64,000 nucleotides of DNA from Reticulitermes lucifugus (Eukaryota; Arthropoda; Insecta; Blattodea; Rhinotermitidae): positions 1 to 64,000 of the forward strand of contig JAKCWW010001177.1 of assembly GCA_026260175.1 (NCBI GenBank), read 5' to 3'. The notes under the pieces are model-generated. The model worked only from the letters and a program-made list of their open reading frames with translations, made no database searches and was not told the origin of the DNA. Shown here piece by piece: positions 1 through 10,754 of this stretch. The position numbers were made by a program, and so were the translations under genes. Every line of letters starts with the position of its first letter. Position 1 is the first letter of the stretch.

Positions 1-560
1 CCCTTTCGCCATTACTTACCACGGGAAAAAATATAGTCGGATACTTTTTGGACAGCCCTCGTAGTTACACATACCGTATACTATGTGCTGATATTTAAAT
101 TGCTGTAGTTGTATGCATGAAAATACATATTTTGTTTCAAGATCATAACTGTAAATATTGTAATGAATATATGCGTGACACGTGGGATTACAATAAACAA
201 AGTTTATTCACACTACTGTTATTCCAATTAAAAGAATTAATGTACATGGATTCACAAAGTGCTTATTAATGTTCCGTTGCCACAGCTCTTAGGGTTCATA
301 TGCATCACTGCATCACTCACAACTCAAGACAGCTCACTCACTGGTCACTGCCTGCTGGCTAGTTTGCTACTCCCTATATATGGCAGTTGTTTGACATCAT
401 GTGCATGCATTTAGCTTCTCACTTCCTCTTGAATTCCTTTGAATCTTTAAGCATACCAACAGACAGAGAAATTTCTGATTGGCTGATGCCAGAGGGTAGG
501 CTGGGACATTCACTCTGGCTAGCTAACGAGACGTTGTTACAATATGTATGTCTATACATT
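1..560. other. intronic or upstream sequence, nothing recognised
   Basis: AT-rich sequence with no credible exon on either strand. By position it should be intron of the phospholipase C-beta gene whose last exons follow. I see no homology to a known repeat here. Confidence 0.4.
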
Positions 561-589
561 CAATGAGTGCAAGAGTGTGAAGTTGACCA

Positions 590-925
590 CTCACCCTCCT
601 CTGTTGCTGAAGTAAGAATGAGTGGAGCTGTACCTCTGTTTCTCCTATATGCCTTCATGTTGTGGACAGGAACAACTTTACTTTCTACCTTTAAAAGGTT
701 TGTCTGTACTATTGTACTGCTGTATTAAGTAGTCTGTTTTACTCCATCCTTTCCATATGGACTGCCTATTCCCTTTTAACTTTTATCTTTATAGATTTGT
801 ATTCGTAATAAATGAACATGGGGATAATGGAGTGTACAGTGTATTAAAGAAAGTGTTTCTAAAATATGTGTGTGCTGCAACAGAGTACACCTTTCTACTC
901 CCCTTATGCCTTTATGTTCACCAGC
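590..925 (+). repeat. fragments of tRNA-derived SINE 3' ends
   Basis: Two short stretches (about 590-690 and 870-925) resemble the 3' body of the main SINE family of this window: a 'GAGTGGAGCTGTACCTCT' type segment, then 'ATGCCTTCATGT' and an 'AACTTTACTTT' type tail. No A or B box is present, so these are 5'-truncated copies. They probably lie in an intron of the phospholipase C-beta gene. Confidence 0.5.
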
Positions 926-1065
926 TTTGCCAGAATATCTCGTATGATTCTAGGAATATTGTTACTGAACATCATAAACTGAATTGGTGTAAACGATATA
1001 CATTGAGAAGTGCATAGTCAAAGGCATAATATGACATGTGATAAGTGGATTTTATTGCACCCCAG

Positions 1066-1312
1066 GGAAATGAAGGAAATGAATTCCCGGCAAGCCAAGA
1101 TTTCTGTGGAGACAATGAGAGAAGTAGCTAATGACAAGACACTGCGGACAAAAGGAGACAAAGATCGTCGGCTGAAGGAGAAGAAACAGAATAATACTAA
1201 GAAATTCACAGATGAACGTAGGTTTGCGCAAAAGAAGAATGACAGGGAGATAGAAAAACTGAAGGCAAAACATGACAAAGAAATGGAAAATCTTGTGAAG
1301 GATGTGCAGAAT
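1066..1312 (+). CDS. norpA: phospholipase C-beta, penultimate exon (C-terminal coiled coil)
   Basis: This exon encodes about 82 residues of the C-terminal domain of a phosphoinositide-specific phospholipase C-beta. That enzyme cleaves PIP2 to IP3 and diacylglycerol downstream of Gq at the plasma membrane; the coiled coil mediates Gq response, dimerisation and membrane binding. The translation is highly charged and holds the family blocks RQAKISVETMREVANDKTL, RRLKEKKQNNTKKFTDERR and an EKLKAKHDKEMENL heptad stretch. These align by eye with the same part of vertebrate PLCB1 (recalled pattern HQAKISMEN...NTKKFLEERK). An acceptor AG precedes 1066 (intron phase 2), and a consensus GTGAGT donor follows 1312 after a complete codon. 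An open frame begins upstream at 1010, but I start at the acceptor because homology begins there. The catalytic domains lie outside the window. The family call is strong; the norpA/PLCB4 rather than Plc21C assignment rests mainly on the protein's end. Confidence 0.82.
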
Positions 1313-1653
1313 GTGAGTACTTTGGATATACACTTACTCTTGGTTGCACAGAAATGATGCATCCCGTAAGAATTGTTTGTTATGTAAGGATGTTATTCTT
1401 ATTTTTCCTCTCCTTTATATTTGCATTTTAGGCTCATGAACCTGTTTCTTATTCAGTTCAGGTCTCCATCTTTTCCATGGTTATCTCAGCCTTATCTGTG
1501 GGGTTTGCATCTGGTTACAAATTTGGCAATTATGTTGTCCTATATGTTATGCCTTAGGGGTCACCCAAGCTTTATAATTTTAATTTCCTAAAATTGACAA
1601 TAATATGGTGGGCCACAAACTTGTGAGGTGGGAGGAACACTAGCACCATTTAG

Positions 1654-1817
1654 CCCTTTGATGCCAGAATTTAATGCCCAATGTGATGTGCAGAAGACCA
1701 GAATTTTAAAGAGCTCTGCATAAGGGGGCCATTAAATGGCCGTCACCTATACCTGACATTCGGCGTTTTGAGCATCACATTGTGTGACAGGTATGCCTAA
1801 TTTTAGATGCCGAAAGG
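1654..1817. mobile_element. piggyBac-like MITE (probable)
   Basis: The left end reads CCCTTTGATGCCAGAA. The right end, reverse-complemented, reads CCTTTCGGCATCTAA, giving imperfect inverted ends of about 15 bp. TTAA directly follows the right end (1818-1821) and TTAG, one mutation from TTAA, precedes the left. TTAA target sites and CCYTT-type termini are typical of piggyBac. It has no coding capacity. A partial relative of the left end occurs near 5360. Confidence 0.45.
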
Positions 1818-1972
1818 TTAATACAAGGTGAAATGGTAATATGTCTTTGAAACACGTGCACAGTTCTTAAGGTAATTTTGTTGTAAAACATAACAAAATA
1901 ATTATATTTACACCAACTAAATGCACATTTAATTAAAAAACCATTTATGGTTTCTCTAAAATTGTCTAAAAA

Positions 1973-2018
1973 AACCCCTACATATGTTTCGGTCTGCAAC
2001 CAGACCATCATCAGGGGG
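1973..2018 (-). ncRNA. hammerhead-ribozyme-like motif (candidate)
   Basis: Read on the minus strand it has helix I strand AACCCC, box CTGATGA (2008-2014), one extra T, a six-pair hairpin GGTCTG/CAGACC, box GAAAC (1986-1990), a self-pairing ACAT/ATGT helix III, an unpaired A at the expected cleavage position, and GGGGTT that closes helix I. The layout matches the hammerhead core except for the extra T between CTGATGA and helix II. Short helix III hammerheads are known from Penelope-like elements. Cleavage is not shown. Confidence 0.4.
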
Positions 2019-2280
2019 TTACCAGCTACACTTTTTATAACCCGTCCATATGTTCTTTCAGTAGCACATGCAATGTAGATTACTATGTCCACTCATATCA
2101 GTTGCTGTATCACTATTTTAAAAAACCACACGTTAAAATAATAAAATGGATAAACTGTTAAAATTGTACAACTCATGTGAAATACACTGTATACCGTCAC
2201 TGGTTTCGTCTTGTTGTTTAGTTCATGGTGAAGAATTTCCTTGTTACTGCATGTCGTTTGTTATTTGAAGTATAGAATCG

Positions 2281-2323
2281 TGGTTCTGTGTGTTGTGGAT
2301 TTAATCCACAACACACAGAACCA
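2281..2323. repeat. perfect 43-nt palindrome
   Basis: Two 21-nt arms (2281-2301 and 2303-2323) are exact reverse complements around a single T. The arm begins TGGTTCTG and ends GTGGATT. The palindrome sits inside the intronic inverted-repeat element. Confidence 0.9.
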
Positions 2324-3351
2324 CCATAAATGGGCTTTTAATTAAATGTGCATTTAGTTGGTGTAAATATAGTTAATGAAAATGCACGGTGAATATAAGG
2401 TAAAATAACAAAATAATATTGTAGTGGCATGAAATCTGTGTCTAGTTTTCAGATTCATGGTAATAACTGCTGAATCATGGGAGTTGGGCAGGTAAAATTT
2501 GGTTGGGAGAAATACCATAACCATAACTACAATTGTTTGTAACAATTATGAACATGGCAACTGCAAGTTTTATGTACTCAGAATATGTGCTTAACCATTG
2601 TAAGCCTAATCTGCGTATGAATAATAATAATACCTTTTATTGACATTGTTGTTATTATTGTGAAAAATAATTATTACATATTTACAGCTGCAGGCAGCAA
2701 AATTGTGATTACTGGGGTTTGATCGTATGATCGTCTTTACGCTCTACTCCTTAGCTAAGACAGCCATTTAAAAACATTACACTTCAAAAGAAAACTATGT
2801 TTTTGTGCACATGAAGGTTCTGTAATTTAACTGTTGACTGGGCTGTTGTGGATACTACAGTCACCTAGTATTTGCAGTAATTCCCATCAAGATGCCATAT
2901 CAGAGTGCATTATGAGAATTAATCTTAATGCACGCCAAATATGGTTGAGTGCAATAAAACTTGGATGTACCGTCATTGAGTGAAATAGATAAATATTAGT
3001 TGCAGAAAATTATTTCAGTCTGTTTGCAGATAATTGTGGTGAATGTGGCTGTAGTTATTAGTACTGTTGCCGTTACTAAGAATGTTTTAGTTGTTGACAA
3101 ACCATGTGGTGTAAAAAAAATTCTGGTCATGTTTAGTAATATGGGTAGGAAGCTGGTTAGTTGGGTAGATATTGTAAAAGTAAATAATACTAAGTGCTGC
3201 ATGGATATGCTATAGTCTAGTGTGACTCATTCAGGTAAATGGTCTAGTTAGGGGATGTGACATATTTTAAACTGCTTTTCTTGGTAAGTGTGCAGGAGCT
3301 AGAGGTATGATGGTAGCCAATCAAAAAGTTAACATGCTGTTTTATTTACAG

Positions 3352-3420
3352 CAAATTGAGTTGAACAACAATGAAGAACTAGAGTATGAGCTGACACCCA
3401 AGATGGAATTCTTTGCTTGA
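3352..3420 (+). CDS. norpA: phospholipase C-beta, terminal exon and stop
   Basis: The final exon encodes 22 residues and a TGA stop, beginning QIELNNNEELEYEL and ending PKMEFFA. It follows a good acceptor (TTTATTTACAG) in phase 0, which matches the phase of the 1312 donor, so the two exons join in frame without any forced choice. The acidic NNEELEYEL segment continues the coiled coil. The end, EFFA, resembles the EFCA-type C-terminus by which Drosophila NORPA binds PDZ domains of the INAD scaffold in photoreceptors. This is the main reason to prefer norpA over Plc21C. The family relation is established knowledge recalled without a search; the PDZ role here is inference. Confidence 0.78.
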   Translation, partial: QIELNNNEELEYELTPKMEFFA

Positions 3421-5340
3421 GGTCTCATGTTCTTTTGAGACAATGCAAGCAGAACCACTAAAATCTCATCATATTTATGATAAGTGACTATTGTATATTA
3501 TGTAACATTGTTATAATTCTAGTCAGTTTGATATTGGGTCATGTTCTCGGAGTTCTCTGATTCATCTACGTGAAGTAGAAGCGCATCTAACATTTTAGGC
3601 TATGTGGTAAAATGTTAAACATAGGTCTCCACAGTGGTATGCGCAAGTGAATCTGGGTCCCCATAAAAATTGAATGGCAAAACTCTTCACAATTTAAGCT
3701 AGTGGTTTACTATATGATTATAAACATACAAAGTGTCATTTCTTGTTAAACTGTAGAAGTGTTTTTACATATATATATACACACACATACATATACATAC
3801 ATATACACATATATATGCCTGCAGCAAAGGGTACAAAGTTTTAACATAAAGCCAAATATTGTTCTTATAGACTTCATAATGTTTATGTTCTTAATTGTTG
3901 AAATACCTTACATTCATACTGAAACAAGGAACAGCAGAAAGGGAGTACAGACTGTCAGTCACAATTACATTTATATCAGTTTGCTACATGAAGTACTTTC
4001 TTAACACTGATGTGAAAGGTAGCCTTCTTATTCTACGAAGGTCTATCGATTCATTTACTTATGATATATTGTACCTACTATTTTACTCTGAAATCCAATA
4101 ATTGACTGGATGAGACATGAAAAATGACAAACTATGGGAAAGCTATATAGTATACCTTACCTCTCCAGTGTTGATCAAAATTAAGAAACAAAATTAACAC
4201 AAAATTGTACCACACAAGGCTTATTTTAATATTGAAGAACTTCCCTTTCACACCCAAAGTACTGGACAACAATTTTATTATTTTAATGTAATATACATTC
4301 ATTATATTTTAATGTTTTAATATAGAATCTCGTCTTTTATGTACTCCCTTTTTGCTCTTCATATATCACAATGGGGTGTCATTCATAAAGATGCAGATAG
4401 GGTGTATTCTAATATGAGGTACACACTTGAATGTCACATGAGTTTTCAGGCTTTGAAGTGGTGCACTTGAGAACTCTGTTTTTGTGGAATATTTTGCTTT
4501 GTCTCTGGGTGTTATTTCCCAAAATTTTTAGACTCTGTAAGGGCCTCATCTTCAAGGGTGAGTGGTCCAGTGAAGAAATTGGACTAGTGCTTGTTGAAGA
4601 TGAGGCCATAACATGTTCTCAAAACACTAGGCAATGAACACCTAATGGCAGAGCACAATACCCTAGGAGAACGGAGTTCTCACCCACTTGCATAATATGT
4701 TTAATTACTAATAGTAACTCAATTATGGTTTCTTCTTGCCTGAAGGATTGAGGTAACAACAGGTATCTTGTTGTCAACATTACATAATTTAAACTGTTCA
4801 TAATTTTTATCTTGCAGTTGTGTTGACAGTATGAGTAACCTTCCGTCTGTTACCTACAGTAGAATTTTTTCTGAGAAGTGCCAAAAATTTTTATAGGGAA
4901 ATGTCTGGGAAGCAGTATTTAAGGTTACCAGTGGAATAGTACCCAAAATTTTGAGATGAGTACAAAATAATCTGGATGCTTTTTCCAGACTTTTATAACC
5001 AAAGGAAATTAATAATTAATTATTGAAATGTTACCAGATGTTGATATAAGATTTTACTTATAAAACACACACACATCAGTTGAACATCAACTGAAGAGTT
5101 GTATGTGAACAGTGTAGAAATAATGAGGAAATAAAGTATGGAGTTTTTTAGTGGTATCACAAAAATATCTTGAGGTCAGCATTATCAAACAAACTTACAA
5201 GCAAAAGTGTGATGATGCTTCTGTGTAGCAGGATTTGAAAACAACTTGGTGCCCTGTACTATCAACTTATGAACTTCATGTCTGCCAACATATCCCCTCT
5301 GGGGACTGCAGCAATTGCACTTCTGAGGTGTACAGTTTGT
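3421..5340 (+). other. 3' UTR and downstream flank of the phospholipase C-beta gene
   Basis: No coding signal is seen after the stop. A possible polyadenylation hexamer AATAAA lies at about 5129-5134, but the true 3' end cannot be fixed from sequence. A TA/CA microsatellite occupies about 3766-3815. A 13-bp inverted pair (GCCTCATCTTCAA near 4540 and its reverse complement near 4595) could form a hairpin. Confidence 0.4.
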
Positions 5341-5743
5341 AGAATATGTTCAGTTTGTTAGCCTTTTGGTGCCAGAATTAAATGCGTGGTGTAGTTTGCT
5401 GAAGACGGGAATTTAAATAAGATGATTCAATTCTTTCATGAATACTCTTTAAAAAAAGTGTATCTCTTATAGTTTTCCTTCAAATTTAACAAAATAAAAT
5501 TTAACAGTCTGTTTATGAATTTATTAACCCCTCTCAGTAGAGTTCTGAGCTTTATTCTTCATAACATAATTGTCAAATGTCCTTGGAGTGCTGACCTCTG
5601 TATTACATTTTGCGCACCAACACTCATGCCACTCTCTGTCAAACATGTGTGAAGTAGATGCAATTTGGCTGCTTTATTCTTGCAGATAAAGAAGCTGGCT
5701 TGCAGCTGTACAGCAGAGTTCAGAAAAATCAATTATTTTTAGG

Positions 5744-6160
5744 TACGTTTGCATAAATAGCAAAATGTGACCATTAGCTTTGTCATGTCTGTCTGTCCGT
5801 CTGTGCACACTTAGCATGGCTCCCACTGGACAGATTTTTGTGAAATTTTATATTGGGGACTTTTATGAAAATCTGTCAAGAAACTCCAAATTTGTTTAAA
5901 ATCAGAATGCCATTTCAGGCACTTTTCATGAAGACCTTATTGGTTTCATATTTTTAGCAGCCACATGTAGTGCAACAATACAAGGAACACATGGCTGTGT
6001 TTTCATGGCAGTGCTATCAATATTTATTACATTGTTGAGAGTAACATGTACATCATTCATACAAAGGGAATGCACTCTTGCATTTTCATGACAGCAATGA
6101 TTATGTGAACGTGCAATAATATTACAATGTACATACATTGCCTTTCTTTTTCTCTGATCT
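5744..6160 (+). repeat. dispersed repeat family R, copy 1
   Basis: It opens TTAGGTACGTTTGCA, then a 'TTTGTCATGTCTGTCTGTCC' type segment, then 'GATTTTTGTGAAATTT...TATTGGGGACTTTTATGAAAATCTG'-like blocks. It ends near CAATGTACATACATTGCC. The same order of blocks recurs at 14318-14840, 39784-40250 and, degraded, 55555-55905. No coding capacity is recognised and the class is unknown to me. Confidence 0.65.
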
Positions 6161-7370
6161 GGGAGGATCTGAATGCAAGATTGTTGTGTGCTTCTTTATA
6201 TCAGTTAAGTAAAAATTAAATATCATCGTGCATCAATAACTTCCTCATTATTTCACAGATAATATTATGGTGGGTTTTTATTTGAGGCGGCAATCTTACA
6301 AAAGCAATGAGACTGATGTATAAGCCATGGTTGGAATTGACTGTGTATTTAAATTTTGCTTTGTTGTGTGCTGTAATCGTGCCAAGTTATTGTCTACTTG
6401 TCTGGCAAGAACAAAAACAAATACATGAGTGATGTGAATGCTGTTTAAAGTTATTGCAACTTGGTGATGGATCGACCCAGGAAGTTCAGTGGGCAGTGGG
6501 GTTGAGGGCTGTATGTTGCACTTCACTTCCTCATGACCCCTCTCACAGTGCCCCTAGACCATTCCATTGTACCCCCAGGAATTGTCTTACAGTTTCAACC
6601 CTTGATTTTTACTTTCACCAAGTTTTTTTATATTGGTGACAGAATCAAGGTTTGTAGTACATTTTTTAAGTTACTTTAGTCTGATCAATGCGAAATTGTA
6701 CATGCCACTGAACATTTGTGACACAGGCAGGGAGCACTGCATTCCAAAACCATTTGTTCATATTCTCCTGAGACGGGACTCCGGTACAAGTGATAATAAT
6801 GACACGTCCCAAGAAGCCTGTCATGCCAGCAGATCCAGCAGGCAGATGGTCATACCAACATATTACAGGATCTATGTTAGGGGCCCAAATGGGGTTGGGG
6901 GAGTTGGGAGGGAACATACTGAGTAAACAAACGTTTTTCTAATACTGGTAGGCACAGCAGACCAGCTGCAGGAATGTCTATCAATGGCCCATAATTAGCA
7001 CATTTTTGGTGCCTGTTTAAACTGGCCTTTGGCATTTTCAGCATTACCCTGCTTGCCATTTAAACTTGTTGTTCAGCCTCAGATGGTTACACATTATGCT
7101 CACAGTGCTTTCTCTTTGTTTTAGTGGATATCAGACTCTTTCTATAAAAAAAATATATATATAAAGCCCAATTGTAACTCAGCTTTAATAATACTTTCGG
7201 AATTTATTGTTTTAGTCCCTTGTTTGATTATAAATTGTTCTTGCCATGAAGATGTGACAGTGATGCTCCACCATGTGTTACTAATCTTGCTATTAGATGA
7301 ATGTGAGTGGTCAATATAACAATGCAGCTGCTCTGCACTGAGAAAAGAGGCCCCTGAGCACATGATGCAG
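6160..7370. other. no recognised feature
   Basis: CpG-poor, AT-rich sequence. Short open frames exist on both strands, but none resembles a known family or has splice-supported structure. Confidence 0.3.
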
Positions 7371-7374
7371 GAAG

Positions 7375-7500
7375 TTCAGTGAGACCCAAAGCCACTTTGG
7401 ACATGAAGGTAAATAGGAAAATTTTTCTCCCTGCTGGGAATCAAACTAGTCATCCAGCCTGAAACTAGTAACTTATTGACTAGGTTGTCTGGCTCATTTA
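7375..7500 (-). repeat. tRNA-derived SINE fragment
   Basis: On the minus strand, GCCAGACAACCTAGTCAATAA resembles a decayed A box region, and CTAGTTTGATTCCCAGC holds a B box (GTTTGATTCCC). After it comes the body GTCCAAAGTGGCTTTGGGTC. It differs from the main SINE family, so it is probably a second family. Confidence 0.5.
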
Positions 7501-8429
7501 TTGACTAATTCTTTCAGGGAATATGTGTTGTGATCATTCATGGGACTGTATGTCAAGGACAGCAAGAATCATGTTCAATAGTCCAGAATGATTTTCTCGC
7601 CTAACCGGCACAGTGGGTATGTTCTCATTTTTATACAAGACACATGAGGCAACTTACAAGCCATATTTCTTCACAGTGAATGAAATTATTGCAGTCCTGT
7701 TTTTGCACATGTCCAAGAGACTTACATGTGTATTTATGTATTCCTACAGTTCCAAAATCTGACAAGGAGTATGATAGTTTAATTCATGTACATACCACAC
7801 AATAACATTTCCATGCTGTAACTGTGGAATTTAATCTTCTGTGGGCAGATATTATTTTTAATGTTCAAGATTATCATCCTTGAAATTCATAATAACCTGC
7901 TATCTGGTGAGAGAACATAACTGCTGGTGGTAGATTGTATGCTAGGAACATCTGATAAAAAATTATTGAACTCAGCAAACAGAATAGGAGTAAGGTTAAA
8001 TTGAAATGTATTCCTTGTCAAAAGGCATTTTTCAGATATATCTGTATCCACTTATAAAGGGTTAAAAATGTCACAGGACTTACATTGTAGTCAGTTATAA
8101 AATTCTTGAATGTTCTAAAACTGATGCTGTTTCAAATTTTGAGACAGTCTGGTTAACTAACAGGGTAATGCCAATTTTAACATATGGCGTAATACAGTGT
8201 GTCCAGCTGAAAGTAGAGCCTGCCCATAGGATCTGCAAACCTGCTCATACAACCTACATTAACAGCATGTTTTATATAACGTACAGCATGTTAGAACAAG
8301 TCCTGGGAATGACCTCCTTCAACTCTCAGGTTATGTTTGACGGCCGGTGAATAAATTACTGAAAAGTGTTTGATGTTCTTCTCTAGCAGTTGCCAGTGCT
8401 GCACATCTGAGGATCTCTGTAAGGTTATC

Positions 8430-8460
<31 letters not shown>

Positions 8461-9710
8461 CGTGCGTGCGTGTGTGTGTGTGTGTTTTTTTTTTTTGTTC
8501 TTCTTCTTCTTCTTCTATGCATTGTCTTTCAAACTACCCCACAAAAAAGGTTACATGGCATAAGATTGAGCGAATGAGCAGGTCACAAGGGACAGTAATT
8601 ATTTGGTCCCCAAAAATGTTACATAAGGCAGCCATTGAATTCTTGACTGTATGGACAGTTGAACTATCTTGCTGGAAGAAACTTATTCCCTCTCTTAATC
8701 ATTTAAATTCTCAAAAAGTGGTGCAAGAATTTGTTCCACATACCTTTCTCTTGTCCGACAGATGGCTCACCATACCCCCACCTGTCATGTAATGGCAACT
8801 CGTGTGTTAGTCCTGGATTGTCCACCAACCAGTGCCATTATTCTGAGTATATATGTGCTCACTTAAGTAAAACCATGTTTTATGTGTCAAGTAAGTCAGC
8901 AAAGGATCAACTTCACCACTATTATTACTTTGGAGAACCAGTTACAAAAATGTGCTGTTACAGCACAGTCTGCCTTTTGGTGTTTTTGCACAACTTTAAG
9001 TTTGTATGTTTTCAAATGAAGCAGTTCTTTGGCTGCATGTACAGATGACCTTGATATGCTTGTAATCGTGCATTTTGTCTCGAAGAACTTACTATGTTTG
9101 CTGTAGTGTCTTCATTAACAAGGAACTTTTTCTTGGAAATGTGTTCAAGAGTTGATACATTGTTGACATGTGACTGAAATGAAACACTAGAAAACTGTCT
9201 TCTAAATTTGCTGGGGCAATTTTTATAGGATTTATTTTTTATGTAGTTTTCCACAATATAATTCTCTGTATTACACTCTATTGCATAATCATAAACAAAC
9301 AAACAGCAATTTACATCACTATAAAAAGTGTCTGTGTAGCACTATACTTACCGCCATATTCACAAACCACAAAAAATAGTTCATGCCAGAGAAACACAGC
9401 ACTTGAATCATGACTGTTCTGGAACATATGACTACATTGAGGTGATGCAGTGTAACCATATGCATGGTGGTAAGACTTGTGGTCTACAACTTTTGCTGTG
9501 GTCGATCAGGTTTCCATGTGCTTGTGTTCTGCTTTCAGCTGAATTCCCAGTACTGCTGATAGTTTATTGTGGTTCAGATATTCCTGTATATACTGTACAC
9601 ACCTGAAGTTTATGTTTTTCCTTATTACAAAGCATTTGTGTACAGAGTTTATTGAAATGTTTCGAAATACAGTGAACAATTATCACAGTGATTAAAGCAT
9701 TTTTTGTACA
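7500..9710. other. no gene recognised; microsatellites
   Basis: It contains a TG/CGTG microsatellite (about 8430-8486) followed by a T run and a TTC tract (to about 8515). A weak resemblance to the 'PILTYG' segment of LINE reverse transcriptases occurs near 8168-8195 (MPILTYGVIQC), too short to call firmly. Nothing else is recognised. Confidence 0.35.
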
Positions 9711-9711
9711 G

Positions 9712-10754
9712 TATTACCGCATTTACTCGAATGCAAGGCGAGGTTTTTTCCTTAAATTTGGCGCTTAAATATGTGAGGTCATCTTAAATTCGTGTATGAA
9801 GCACTGAACTGGACTACACCAAACCGGATTAGTCGGAACCAGACCATGCAGAGCCAAACCAAGCCTCGCATCACCAAATCATCATGTATAAACAAAAGAG
9901 AGAACAGAGTACAACTGAAGTTAACTGACACAATCTTCTTTTTCGGAACTTTATCCATCGTCTCTTTTTTTAAAGAAGCACGACTTTTTGGAAGCCGGCT
10001 CCTTTTCAGTTTTCAGGCAGAGGCACCTAACCTGCTGGACCCCTTACATCCAGCTATTCTCAGTCACTAGGTTAGGTACCATGAAAAAAATAACTTCTTA
10101 ATATATGTAACTAAGAACAGATCTAGTCCAAGGGTAGTAACAGGAAAATGGCTATTAAAGTATTAAAAATTGACTACAAGACTCAAAAATAAAACCTGGA
10201 CGAATCTACAAATTAAAAACCATAAAAAGAGCCATGAACTCAGACTGATCACACCACAGACACAAAACAAAAATTCAGAACATATATTTAAAATTAACAC
10301 CCTCTGTGGAGAAAATTGTAAATGTTTATGGGTTCAAGTAAGTTTATAAACCAGAAAATATAAATGTCTTAGTCAATGTGGATCATAACGGCATGGCAGC
10401 ACTCTCACCAGAATTGATTGTGAAGGGTTTTAAGAAGTGCTGTATATCCAGTGCAGTGGATGGGACTGATGATGATATGTTGTGGAATGACAGTGAAGAG
10501 GATGAGGATGTTAGGAGTGACTGTGAGGAAGATGAAGGCACTGACTGTGAAGATGGAGGCAGTGACACTGATAGGTAGTGGTAAATAGAATCTGACATGC
10601 TGTGTGTATTAAGTGTATGAAATTAATAGTGAAATATTTTTTCTTAGCAGAGGGGTCATCTTAGATTTGGTTAAATACATTTTACCCTGGCAGACATGTT
10701 TTATTTGGGGGGTTGTCTTAGATTAAAGTCGTCTTGGATTTGGGTAAATACAAC
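9712..10754 (+). mobile_element. pogo/Tigger-like DNA transposon, internally deleted
   Basis: The left end TATTACCGCATTTACTCGAA and the reverse-complemented right end TGTATTTACCCAAATCCAAG are related inverted termini of the 'ATTTACTCGAATCTAAG' style known from pogo/Tigger-type elements. Near the right end the motif GTCTTAGATT/GTCTTGGATT repeats. A transposase C-terminus survives at 10378-10578; most of the coding region is missing. Confidence 0.6.
10378..10578 (+). pseudogene. pogo/Tigger-like transposase C-terminal remnant
   Basis: This 66-residue open frame lies inside the pogo-like element. It contains the block LIVKGFKKCCISSAVDGTDD, matching the 'SFKKCGISNALDGTEDD' C-terminal signature of pogo/Tigger/Jerky-type DDE transposases. 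A strongly acidic tail rich in D, E and S follows, then a stop. The DDE catalytic core and the CENP-B-type DNA-binding domain are absent, so it cannot transpose. An open frame starts at 10378, but homology begins only about 13 residues in. The acidic tail is normal for this family. Confidence 0.65.

Larger units (their letters stand above)
1905..2400. repeat. inverted-repeat element carrying a hammerhead-like module
   Basis: A 25-bp segment around ACCAACTAAATGCAC at 1909-1936 recurs in reverse complement at about 2337-2368, followed by a 'TGCACGGTGAATATA' end at 2383-2397. The same end occurs at 19088-19102, and its reverse complement begins the copy near 61800. Between the arms lie a minus-strand hammerhead-like hairpin and a perfect short palindrome. 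The same flank plus hairpin arrangement recurs at 18570-19100 and 61800-61945, so this is a dispersed family. Confidence 0.6.
1313..3351 (+). other. last intron of the phospholipase C-beta gene
   Basis: This 2.04-kb phase-0 intron starts GTGAGT and ends TTTATTTACAG. It carries a piggyBac-like MITE (about 1654-1817), a hammerhead-like repeat module near 1973-2016, a perfect palindrome at 2281-2323, and a reversed copy of the module's flank at 2337-2400. It appears CpG-poor. Confidence 0.75.

Noticed and set aside
1018-1362. Minus-strand open frames over the phospholipase C-beta exon (114 and 93 codons)
   Set aside because: They are the antisense shadow of a real exon; their Ser/Phe-rich content mirrors the Lys/Glu-rich sense strand.
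8150-8230. LINE reverse transcriptase fragment (PILTYG)
   Set aside because: Only six or seven residues match, with no support on either side in any frame.
8331-8792. Cys/Val-rich and His/Thr-rich frames near 8.4 kb
   Set aside because: They are translations of a TG/CA microsatellite and an adjoining TTC tract.
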